Position numbers and translations under genes: made by a program. Positions 9,444-18,300 of a DNA stretch of 64,000 bases are shown here, one piece after another. The DNA lies in NCBI RefSeq assembly GCF_007859765.1, contig NZ_SIHJ01000002.1, positions 310,001-374,000 of the forward strand, written 5' to 3'. Each line of letters starts with the position of its first letter. The stretch's first letter is position 1. This stretch comes from Posidoniimonas corsicana. Its GTDB lineage: Bacteria; Planctomycetota; Planctomycetia; Pirellulales; Lacipirellulaceae. A model generated the notes under the pieces. That model was not told the origin of the DNA. It was given only the letters and a program-made list of their open reading frames with translations, and searched no databases.

Positions 9444-9582
9444 CCGCTCCCCGCGTGGGTCGACCGCCGGGTGAAGAAAACGTGTATTCCAAGCTTACGC
9501 AGCGGCCTCGGCGAACCGCAAGCGATTATCCTGCGTAATGGGCAAACACCCCCTCTTCCTCTGCCTCGCCAGGAGCCCCGCC

Positions 9583-10578
9583 ATGCTGCGCCCAATGCTC
9601 ACCCTTGGCCTGATTCTCGCCGCCGCCCCGGTCCTCGCGGCCGAGACCGACCCGCTGGAAGGCAAGCGGCACGCCAAGCAGCTGTTCCAGGTGGACCCGC
9701 GCTCGCCGGCAATCCTGACCGGCCAGCCGACGCTCTCCCTCAGCGACGCCAAGATCTACCGCGCGACGCAGCCGGTGATGATCAAGTCGGAGCGGGTGCT
9801 CGGGTCGGCGCTCCGCACGACCGACTTCAACGACTCCGGTCTGTTTCCCAACAAGGACACCGACGAGGTGGAGTGGGTCCGCGAGCGGCTGGTCGTGGAC
9901 TTCCCAGACGGCAGCAACGTGATGACGATCGCCTTCGTGCACCCTACCGCTCCGCGCGACGCGATGGTCGAACTCGTCGGCGCGATCGGCAAGGCGTACC
10001 TCGACGAGGTGGTTTTCGAAGCCAAGATCCAGCGGCAGAAGCCCCGCGACATTCTGGCGGCCTCCTACCGCGACCTGGACGAGGAGATCAAGCGCAAGAC
10101 CGACACCTACGACGCGCTGCTCCGCGACATGCCGTCGGTCCGGCTGCCAGAGATGGCGGCCAAGGTCGGGCTGCTCAAGGATCAAATCGGCCGCCTGCAG
10201 GCCGAGAAGCTCTCGGCGGAGCGTGAGCTGCTGGGACGCCGGATCGAGATCAAGCAGCGTGACCTGTCGGCCAAGCAGAAGGCCGAGCGGCTCACCACGC
10301 TGATCGCCGACTACGGCGCCTACACGTCCCAGCTCGACAAGCAGGTGGCAGCGCTTACCAAGGAGGTGCTGGAGCTCAGCGAAGACAACTCGGGCGCCGC
10401 CGAACGGGCGGAGCAGATCGAGACCCTCAAGAAGGTCCGTAACCAGATCGCCGAGAAGATCGAGCAGTGGAACGTTGAGCTCAAGACGCCCGACACCGTA
10501 CGGCCGTTCCACGGCGTGGAGTTCCACGACCCGAGCGAAAAGGACGACGCGAAGCGGGCGATGCTGCGGACGTCGTAG
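9583..10578 (+). CDS. Exported coiled-coil protein, paralogue of the next gene
   Basis: A protein of about 331 residues, unknown function. It begins with a signal peptide (MLRPMLTLGLILAAAPVLAAE). The ATG at 9583 is preferred over one 45 bases upstream because AGGAG lies seven bases before it and the signal peptide then starts at residue 1. The first half contains EWVRERLVVDFPDGSNVM and HPTAPRDAMVELVGAIGKAYLDEV. The second half (about 160-300) is a long, charged, heptad-like region predicted to be a coiled coil. The layout recalls the periplasmic part of Wzz/chain-length proteins, but there are no membrane anchors. The next gene shares the first-half module, so the pair arose by duplication. 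Confidence 0.65.
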   Translation: MLRPMLTLGLILAAAPVLAAETDPLEGKRHAKQLFQVDPRSPAILTGQPTLSLSDAKIYRATQPVMIKSERVLGSALRTTDFNDSGLFPNKDTDEVEWVRERLVVDFPDGSNVMTIAFVHPTAPRDAMVELVGAIGKAYLDEVVFEAKIQRQKPRDILAASYRDLDEEIKRKTDTYDALLRDMPSVRLPEMAAKVGLLKDQIGRLQAEKLSAERELLGRRIEIKQRDLSAKQKAERLTTLIADYGAYTSQLDKQVAALTKEVLELSEDNSGAAERAEQIETLKKVRNQIAEKIEQWNVELKTPDTVRPFHGVEFHDPSEKDDAKRAMLRTS

Positions 10579-10633
10579 CGGCCTATTTCAGTTGGCACGA
10601 AAACGACGCCACGGTATGGATTTGGAGCAAGCC

Positions 10634-11410
10634 ATGAGGCCCAACAGAACGCTGCTACTCGTTGTAACGGCGGCGTTGGTGCTCGGATGTGGGCGTGAAC
10701 CTGGTTTCCCAACTTCACCGGAGAAGCTCAGGGGAACGCGACGCGCAGTTTGCTACTTCCACCTAAACATCCCCGCACAACTTATGGCTGGGCCCCCAAC
10801 CTACACCTTCACTGGATTGGAGGCATCCACGCTGGTCCGATCGGAGTTGGAGCTGCTCCTTTCGGATGAGGTGATCGAGACGTCCTTGAACACGGCGAAA
10901 GTGTCGCGGTGGGAGCTGATACCTGAAGGGCAAGACGCTAAGGTCTGGGTGCGGGAACGACTTTTCGTAGACAATCCAAACGGCTCACTCTTGGAAGTCG
11001 CACTAGTCGATCCCCACGCTCCTCCCGATGCTCTGGTGGCGGTCGCTCAAGCCCTGGCCAACGCCTACCACCAAGAGGCAACGATGGAGCGGCAGGCGCG
11101 GGTCGACCAACGCTTGCACGGCGGTCGGGTCAATGAGGAAACCGCTCGCCACTTCGAAGACTACTACGCCCGGCTCATCGTCGCGGCGAGCATGGTTACA
11201 TCGGAGGGAGCTGAGTACCCTTACCCCACGGCTTTCGCTCCGCGATTCGACGTAAGCGCGGCGCGGGCTACCGCCCCGGATGAGCTGTTGGAGCCGATCC
11301 TCTCGAAGTTTGAGTACTGGGACAGTTTCGGCATGCCCTATTCCATTGTGGTCCCCTTTAGCACCGCCACGTTCAATGACTGCCGCAACACGTTATCCCC
11401 CTCCGAGTAG
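10634..11410 (+). CDS. Lipoprotein sharing a module with the upstream paralogue
   Basis: A 258-residue predicted lipoprotein. The N-terminus ends in the lipobox LVLGC with the modified Cys at about residue 20. The ATG at 10634 is chosen because GGAG lies six bases before it; ATG at 10616 is the alternative. The central stretch VWVRERLFVDNPNGSLLEVALVD and DPHAPPDALVAVAQALANAY aligns directly with the preceding gene. It lacks that gene's long coiled coil and instead has a short C-terminal region rich in Tyr, Phe and Pro. The two genes are 55 bases apart and probably form an operon. Function unknown; partnership at the membrane is inference. Confidence 0.6.
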   Translation: MRPNRTLLLVVTAALVLGCGREPGFPTSPEKLRGTRRAVCYFHLNIPAQLMAGPPTYTFTGLEASTLVRSELELLLSDEVIETSLNTAKVSRWELIPEGQDAKVWVRERLFVDNPNGSLLEVALVDPHAPPDALVAVAQALANAYHQEATMERQARVDQRLHGGRVNEETARHFEDYYARLIVAASMVTSEGAEYPYPTAFAPRFDVSAARATAPDELLEPILSKFEYWDSFGMPYSIVVPFSTATFNDCRNTLSPSE

Positions 11411-11583
11411 CCGCCCCACCGAACCGCGTAGCGTCTCGCCGCGTAACAGCGTATACTCCGCTGCTTACCGATATTGACCGCCGCCCAGGGAAGGACGGCC
11501 GAAAGTCCGCTGGCTCTGCTAGCACGATCACCCGCGTCGCGGCCGCTCAGAAGCGCCGCCACGCGACTCAGGGAGGGCATCTC

Positions 11584-13875
11584 ATGCTTCGCAAGTTCTG
11601 CTTCATGGCCGCCGAGCTCGGCCTGTTCTTCGCGCTGCTGTCGGTCGTGGTGAGCGGCTGCAGCGGCCCCAGCGACACCGGCTCTTACCCCAAGAACGCC
11701 GACGAGGCGCCCGCGTTCGACTCCGACGCGCCGGCCGAGGGCGAGGGCTCGCCCGAGCAGCTCACACCGCAGGTCGAGCCGCTGCCCAACGCCACCGAGA
11801 CTCCCCCCACCAACGAAACCAAGCTGCAGGAAGCCGACATGGCCCAACGCATGAGCGACGTGCCGCTGATCCCTCGTGAGACGCTATTCGGCAACCCCCA
11901 GCGCGCCCAGGCGCGGCTCAGCCCCGACGGCAAGTGGATCAGCTTCATGGCGCCGGTGAAGAACCCCGAGGGCTACGGCATCCTCAACGTGTGGGTCGCG
12001 CCGGTCGACAACCTCGACGCCGCCGAGCCGGTCACCAAGGACACCAAGCGGCCCATCGGCTCGCACAGCTGGGCGTACGACGGCAAGCACATCCTCTACA
12101 ACCAAGACAAGGAAGGCGACGAAAACTTCCACCTGTACGCCACCAACGTCGAGACCAAGGAAACCACCGACCTCACGCCCGTCGACGGCGTCCGCGGCGA
12201 GCTGCAGGAGGCCAGCGAGAAGTTCCCCGGCGAGCTGCTGGTCGGCTTCAACGACCGCAACCCGCAGCTGCACGACATCTACCGCGTGAACATCGCCACC
12301 GCCGAGCGTGAGCTGGTGCAGGAGAACCCGGGCGTGGCCGGCTTCCTGACCGACGACGACTTCAATGTCCGCCTAGCGGTCAACTTTACGCAGACCGGCG
12401 GCCAGGTCTGGATGGAGCCCCAGGGCGAGAAGACCGACAAGGGCTACGCCGACTGGAAGACCACCGAGGAGTTCTCGGCAGTGGACGCGATGAACAGCGG
12501 CCCCGCCGGCTTCGACAAGACCAACCGCGTCCTCTACTACCAGGACAGCCGCGACCGCGACACGTCCGCGCTGTTCTCGCTGAACCTCGACACCGGCGCG
12601 ACCGAGCTGATCGCCGAGGACCCGCGGGCGGACGTTGGCGGCGTGATGGCCCACCCCACCAAGAAGACGCTGCAGGCGGTTTCGTTCACGTACAGCCGCC
12701 GCGAGTGGAAGGTGCTCGACCCGAGCATCCAGGCGGACATCGACTTCCTGACCGACTTCCAGGACGGCGAGTTCCTGGTCACCAGCCGCACGCTGGACGA
12801 CTCGCAGTGGACCGTCGCCTACATCCTGGACAACGGCCCGGTCAAGTTTTATCGCTACACGCGCCCAGCCAACGGGGGCGAAGGCGAGCGGAAGATGCAC
12901 TTCCTGTTCAACAACCGCGACGACCTGGACGACTACCCGCTGGTCAAGATGCACACGCCGGTAATCAAGAGCCGCGACGGGCTGAACCTGGTGAGCTACC
13001 TGTCGCTCCCGCCCGGCACGGACCCCGACGGCGACGGCGTGCCCAACGAGCCGGTGCCCATGGTGCTGGACGTGCACGGCGGCCCCTGGGCGCGGGACGG
13101 CTGGGGTCTGAACGCGTCGCACCAGTGGCTGGCCAACCGTGGCTACGCGGTGCTGAACGTCAACTACCGCGGCTCCACCGGGTTCGGCAAGAACTTCACC
13201 AACGCCGCCAACGGAGAGTGGTCCGGCAAGATGCACGACGACCTGCTGGACGCCGTGAAGTGGGCCGTCGACCAGGGCATCGCGCAGGAGGACAAGATCG
13301 CCATCATGGGCGGCAGCTACGGCGGCTACGCCACGCTGGTCGGCATGACCTACACGCCCACCGTGTTCGCGTGCGGCGTGGACATCGTCGGCCCGTCGAG
13401 CCTGGTCACGCTGCTGGAGAACGCCCCGCCCTACTGGGCGCCCTTCATGCCGGTGATGAAGGTCCGCGTGGGCGACTGGACCACCGAGGAGGGCCGCGCC
13501 GAGCTGCTCAAGAAGTCGCCGCTCACGCTGGTCGATAAGATCGAGCGGCCTCTGCTGATCGGCCAGGGCGCCAACGACCCCCGCGTCACGCAGGTCGAGG
13601 CCGACCAGATCGTCGACGCGATGCAGAAGAAGCACATCCCCGTGACCTACGTGCTGTACCCGGACGAGGGCCACGGCTTCCACCGCCCGCCCAACAACAA
13701 GAGCTTCAACGCCGTCACCGAGGCGTTCCTGGCCGAGAACCTGGACGGCCGCTTCGAGCCGATCGGCGACGCCTTCGCCGGCGCGTCGATCACCGTGCCG
13801 GTCGGCGCCGACGAGGTGCCCGGCCTGAAGGCCGAGCTGAGCGAAGAGCAGCTGAAGATGCCGGAGGCGGAGTAA
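11584..13875 (+). CDS. Prolyl-oligopeptidase family (S9) serine peptidase, lipoprotein
   Basis: A 763-residue exported peptidase. The N-terminal hydrophobic segment ends in VVVSGC, a lipobox, followed by about 70 residues of acidic, low-complexity linker. The middle section holds WD40/beta-propeller-like repeats (for example ARLSPDGKWISF and HSWAYDGKHILY). The C-terminal alpha/beta hydrolase domain has the nucleophile in GGSYGGY (Ser578), the acid in GANDPRV (Asp665) and the base in DEGHGFH (His697), so the triad is intact. Such enzymes cleave short peptides, releasing dipeptides or acylated amino acids. Anchoring to a membrane facing the periplasm is inferred from the lipobox. Confidence 0.93.
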   Translation: MLRKFCFMAAELGLFFALLSVVVSGCSGPSDTGSYPKNADEAPAFDSDAPAEGEGSPEQLTPQVEPLPNATETPPTNETKLQEADMAQRMSDVPLIPRETLFGNPQRAQARLSPDGKWISFMAPVKNPEGYGILNVWVAPVDNLDAAEPVTKDTKRPIGSHSWAYDGKHILYNQDKEGDENFHLYATNVETKETTDLTPVDGVRGELQEASEKFPGELLVGFNDRNPQLHDIYRVNIATAERELVQENPGVAGFLTDDDFNVRLAVNFTQTGGQVWMEPQGEKTDKGYADWKTTEEFSAVDAMNSGPAGFDKTNRVLYYQDSRDRDTSALFSLNLDTGATELIAEDPRADVGGVMAHPTKKTLQAVSFTYSRREWKVLDPSIQADIDFLTDFQDGEFLVTSRTLDDSQWTVAYILDNGPVKFYRYTRPANGGEGERKMHFLFNNRDDLDDYPLVKMHTPVIKSRDGLNLVSYLSLPPGTDPDGDGVPNEPVPMVLDVHGGPWARDGWGLNASHQWLANRGYAVLNVNYRGSTGFGKNFTNAANGEWSGKMHDDLLDAVKWAVDQGIAQEDKIAIMGGSYGGYATLVGMTYTPTVFACGVDIVGPSSLVTLLENAPPYWAPFMPVMKVRVGDWTTEEGRAELLKKSPLTLVDKIERPLLIGQGANDPRVTQVEADQIVDAMQKKHIPVTYVLYPDEGHGFHRPPNNKSFNAVTEAFLAENLDGRFEPIGDAFAGASITVPVGADEVPGLKAELSEEQLKMPEAE

Positions 13876-13884
13876 CTGAGTAGC

Positions 13885-13984
13885 GGGCGCCGGGGGCGCT
13901 GCCGACAGGGAAGCCCCCGAAGCGCACCTGCAACCGCCCGCCGGCTATCCAGGGCTTCCGCTGCCGCGGAGCGCCCCCGGCGCC
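13885..13984. repeat. Compound long hairpin after the S9 peptidase gene
   Basis: A 15-base perfect arm pair, GGCGCCGGGGGCGCT (13886-13900) with AGCGCCCCCGGCGCC (13970-13984), encloses a nested stem of about 8 bp, GGAAGCCC with GGGCTTCC. It spans most of the gap before the ATP-grasp gene and ends 16 bases before that gene's ATG. No T-run follows. It may be a transcript-end structure or a scattered repeat. Confidence 0.55.
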
Positions 13985-14000
13985 TGTGTGCTCGCAAGAC

Positions 14001-14843
14001 ATGAACGTCAATTGGCTAGTCGAGTCGGAAGTCTTCCTCGAATACGAGGATGAACTCACCGACGCGATCGCGCAAACCGGCCGGATTGCTAAACGCACGC
14101 CCGACCTTGGGTTGCAGTACCGCTGGCAGGACTTTCCCGACCTGTACCGGCGGCTCTTCCCTGAAAACGCCTGCGTGGTGTTCCACGGGTCGATCGGACT
14201 CGCAAGTGAGCTGAGCCGGGGTGCGCCGTGGCGCCCCACCACATTCTGCACGTGGGAGAACTACGACTGCCACGTTTACTACTGCAGGCTGGCGGACTAC
14301 CTGCTCAACTCGGACTACGTGATCCTGCCTTTCGGTGAACTGAAACGCCGACAGCAGTTCCTCTTCGACGCGGTCGGTGATGGCGCCCGGTTGTTTGTGC
14401 GGCCGAACTCCGTTCGCAAGTCCTTTACTGGCCAGCCGGCGACGAGCGCCACGTTTGATCAGGACATCGAGATCATGGGGTTCTACGACGTCCCGCCCGA
14501 GGCACTGGTGCTTGTCAGCGCGGCGAAGGAGATTACCCACGAGTGGCGATTCGTGGCCGCCGACAAGCAGATCGTCGCAGGCACGCAGTACAAGGTGGAC
14601 GGCAAACTCGTCGCATCACCCGACACGACGCCGGAGTCTCGCCTTCTAGCCGAGCAGTTGGCCGCTCAGTACTTCCAGCCTGACCCCGTGTGGACAATCG
14701 ACATCTGTCGAACCGCGAGCGGTGAGCATCGGCTCTTGGAAATCGGCAGCTTCTCGTGCTCCGACCTCTACGCCTGCGACAAGCGGGCGGTCGTTGAAGC
14801 GGTGTCTGCGGTGGCGTCGCGACGGTGGAGCTGCGGGTTGTGA
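14001..14843 (+). CDS. ATP-grasp domain protein, R2K-like (DUF4343 type)
   Basis: A 280-residue cytoplasmic protein resembling the R2K clade of ATP-grasp enzymes, which ligate amines to carboxylates using ATP. Telling stretches are VVFHGSIGLA near the N-terminus, the Arg/Lys-bearing LFVRPNSVRKSFTG, the strand VLVSAAKEITHEWRFVAADKQIVAG and the metal-binding end VWTIDICRTASGEHRLLEIGSFSCSD, where acidic residues line the ATP site. ATG at 14001 begins MNVNWLVESEVF; a GTG 15 bases upstream is less likely. In other bacteria R2K proteins occur in peptide-tagging or modification settings and in phages. Here it stands alone between a peptidase and a surface protein, so the substrate cannot be guessed. 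Confidence 0.7.
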   Translation: MNVNWLVESEVFLEYEDELTDAIAQTGRIAKRTPDLGLQYRWQDFPDLYRRLFPENACVVFHGSIGLASELSRGAPWRPTTFCTWENYDCHVYYCRLADYLLNSDYVILPFGELKRRQQFLFDAVGDGARLFVRPNSVRKSFTGQPATSATFDQDIEIMGFYDVPPEALVLVSAAKEITHEWRFVAADKQIVAGTQYKVDGKLVASPDTTPESRLLAEQLAAQYFQPDPVWTIDICRTASGEHRLLEIGSFSCSDLYACDKRAVVEAVSAVASRRWSCGL

Positions 14844-14980
14844 ACCGCTAGTTCTTGCCGACATGCCTCGCGGCTTCGCTTCCTCAGCGCCTCCCGCCCT
14901 GCCGTAGAAACCGGTGTGTCGTCGTCGACGGAAGACGCTCGAAGGCCGCGTCTACCCGTTGGTTTTCTTATCCAAATCGT

Positions 14981-15010
14981 TTGCGTTTGGCGCGGCCGGG
15001 CGGCTACTAT
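14981..15010 (+). promoter_or_regulatory. Possible promoter for the CotH surface protein
   Basis: TTGCGT and TACTAT are separated by 18 bases, about 300 bases upstream of the gene. It is the best plus-strand candidate in the otherwise featureless 14844-15306 gap, where no conserved protein or RNA was recognised. Confidence 0.35.
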
Positions 15011-15306
15011 CAAGAGACTGCACCTACCCGCAATTTCTCTTCGGAAAATATCACTTTTCTAAGGCGCTCGTCCCTCGAGTTCTTGGAGAAGTGCTGCGTT
15101 GCGAGTTGTGTTTTCACACCCCCAGCGTGCGAATTAGCAGTCGCAAGGCGTAGCGGCCGCAGCGGGATTCACCAAGCTGCCGCTCTCCATGACACCTACT
15201 GGTCCGACAACGGCAGGCAGGTCAGGTCCCTCCCGGCGTCCACGACGGCGCGCCGCGAAGCAGGACAGGCGCCCGCCCCTTCGCAAGATCCGCGGAAGAA
15301 ACAGGA

Positions 15307-18300
15307 ATGGGAAGTCGCAAGGGTTCATTGCTGGCGAGACTCGTCGAGGCTGCCGCGCCCAAGGCCGGCCCGCCGACACGCAGGAAACCCCTGCGAGTCG
15401 AGACGCTCGAGCCACGCCAGATGCTTACCACCGGCCTGCTCATCACAGAGTTCTTAGCCAGCAACAGCTCAACGCTCGACGACGGCGACGGGAACTCCTC
15501 GGATTGGATCGAGCTGTACAACCCCACCGCCGCGACCGTCGACCTCTCCGGCTGGCGCCTCACTGACGACGCGGGCAACCTCGACAAGTGGACCTTCCCG
15601 ACCTCCGCCACCGTCCCCCAAGAGGTGCTGAACCTTGAACCGGGCGAGTTCCTGGTGGTCTTTGCGTCGAGCCAAGACACCGAAGACTACGTCGACCCTG
15701 ACGGGAACCTTCACACCGACTTTGCCCTGAGCGCAGGCGGTGAGTACCTCGGCCTGGTGCGGCCTGACGGAACGGTCGAACACGAGTACGCGCCCGAGTT
15801 CCCCGCCCAAACTACCGACGTGTCGTACGGCCTTTCGTTTGCAAGCGACAACACGGTGCTGATTGAAGAAGGCGCAGACGCCCGGTACATCGTGCCCACA
15901 GGTCCGATCAGCGGCTGGAACGCACCGGGCTTCGACGACGCCGGTTGGGCCACCGGCGCCACCGGCATCGGCTACGAGACCAGCCCGGCCGAGTACGCCC
16001 CGTACCTCGAGACCACCGTCCCCAGCAACACCGGCACGGCCTACCTGCGTCAGACCTTCCAGGTCTCGAACCCCGCCACAGTCACCGGGCTCACCCTTGG
16101 CCTGCGCTACGACGACGGGTTCCTGGCCTACCTCAACGGCGAGCTGGTCGCCTCCGACAACGTGCCGGGCAACCCGAACTGGAACTCCAACGCGCAGGGC
16201 GGGCATTCCGACTCCGACGCTATCCTCTTCGAGCCCTTCGACCTCAGCAATCACGTGGGCCTGCTCGTTGAGGGCGACAACGTCCTGGCGATTCACGCCC
16301 TAAACGGCGGCAACAGCAGCGACATGCTGATCGAGGCCAGGCTGGAGTCGAGGGTCAACAGCCTTGTCGAACCACTGCACGCGGGGGTCTTCCTGACCCC
16401 GACCCCGCGGGCGGCCAACGGCGAAGCGTTCGAGGGCATCCTTGGCGCCCCCACGGTGAGCGTCGACCGCGGGTTCTACGACGCGCCCTTCAGCGTCGAT
16501 ATCGTGTCATCGGACCCCGGGGCGACCCTCGTCTACACCACCGACGGCAGCGAGCCCTCGCTGAGCAACGGAACGCAGACGCCGCCGCCCGACGCGAACT
16601 CGACGGCCCAGGCCAACCTCACGATCGCTTCCACCACCGTGCTCCGCACCGCGGCGTTTCGCGCGGGCCACGTGTCCCCGAACCCGACAACCCACACCTA
16701 CGTGTTTGTCGATGACGTCATCGCCTCCTCGGTGATGGACACGGGAATCACCGAGGACCCCGACTACATGCCCCTGATGAGGCAGGCGCTGCTCGACATC
16801 CCCACGCTGTCGTTTAATTTCGAGAACGAGATTGTCGACAGCAGCGTGCCCGAGCAGCGGACCTCGGTCGAGTGGCTCGCCCCCGACGGCAGCGAGGGCT
16901 TTCAGATCGACGCCGGCATCCACGCCTTCGGCGGCTACTTCACCAACTTCGCCAAGAAGAACTTCCGCCTGCAGTTCCGCAGCGGGTACGGCTCGTCCCG
17001 GCTCGACTTCCCGCTCTTCGAAGGCTTCGACAACGGGATCCCCGCCACCGACTCGTTCGACCAGCTGGACTTCCGGTCCGGGTCGCACGACATGTCCCAG
17101 CGTGGCTTCTACATGTCCAACCGCTTTGTGGACGACACGCTCCTCGACCTGGGGCACGTCGCGCCGCACGGCCGGTTCGTGCACCTGTACATCAACGGCG
17201 TCTACTGGGGCCAGTACCACATGCGGGAGCGGTGGAACGCCGACTTCCTGGCCCAGTACTACGGCGGCGACGACGACGACTACGAGGCCATCAACGGCAA
17301 CGTGAACAACGGGAACAACACGCCGGGCGGTTGGTCGCCGGGCGAGGTCTACGACGGCGACGGCGTCGCCTGGGACAATATCAATGCGCTGGCGGGCAAC
17401 TACCAGGCGTTGAAGCAGTACGTCGACATGGAGAACTACATCGATTACATGCTGCTCTACATGGCCGGCGCCGCGGAGAACGAGTACCGCGCCGGCGGCT
17501 CGGCCGACGGCGCGGTCCCCTACACCTTCTACCACAACGACGCCGACGGCTGGCTGCGGAACGCCGGCGACCGGTCCGGCAACCCCGGCCCCGCGAACAT
17601 CCTGGGCAGCCTGGTTGCCGAAGGAGACCCAGACTTCCTGACGCTGTACGCCGACCGCATCCAGAGTATGTTCTTCAACGACGGCGCCCTGGCGCCCGAC
17701 CAGAGCACCGCCCGCCTGCAGGAGCGGCTGGACGAGATCCAGCTCAGCTTCCTGGCCGAGTCGGCACGCTGGGGTTACCGCTCGCCCTCGTCGTGGGAGA
17801 ACGCCGCCAACAACGCGATTGAGAACATCCTGACCGAGATCCCGGGGAGGATGATCGACAACCTCCGCGCCGCCGGCACGTTCCCCCTCGACGCGCCCCA
17901 GTTCAGTCAGTTTGGCGGAGCGGTCCCCGCCAACTACCCGTTGGAGATCACCGCGGGAGCTCCTCAGCTCGTCAACAACCTGGCGCTGTTCAAGCCCGTG
18001 GTGCAGTCCACCGACGGCTTCGACTTCAACGGCTCGGAGGCCGTCAACGGGGCGACCACCGACTTCTCGCACACCGCCCCCGGCGACGCCACCCCCTTCC
18101 TGGAAGTCGACCTCGAGAGTGAGTCGATGATCGAAACGATCATCGTCCACAACCGAGACAGCAGCTGCTGCCGAGACCGCTTCTACAACATCACGGTCGA
18201 GGTGCTCGACGCCAACCGCCAAGTCGTCTTCCGCTCGCCGGTGTTCAACCCGGTGGAGCCCGGCGGGACCCCGACCGACCCTGGTGAGTTTGCGCAGTAC

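Noticed and set aside
14855-15457. Open frames in the gap before the CotH gene
   Set aside because: They overlap each other and the CotH start, lack ribosome binding sites and give no recognisable sequence.
16507-18222. Open frame of about 570 codons antisense to the CotH protein
   Set aside because: Its composition is typical of a shadow frame (Val, Arg, Gly, His) and it has no start signal or domain.
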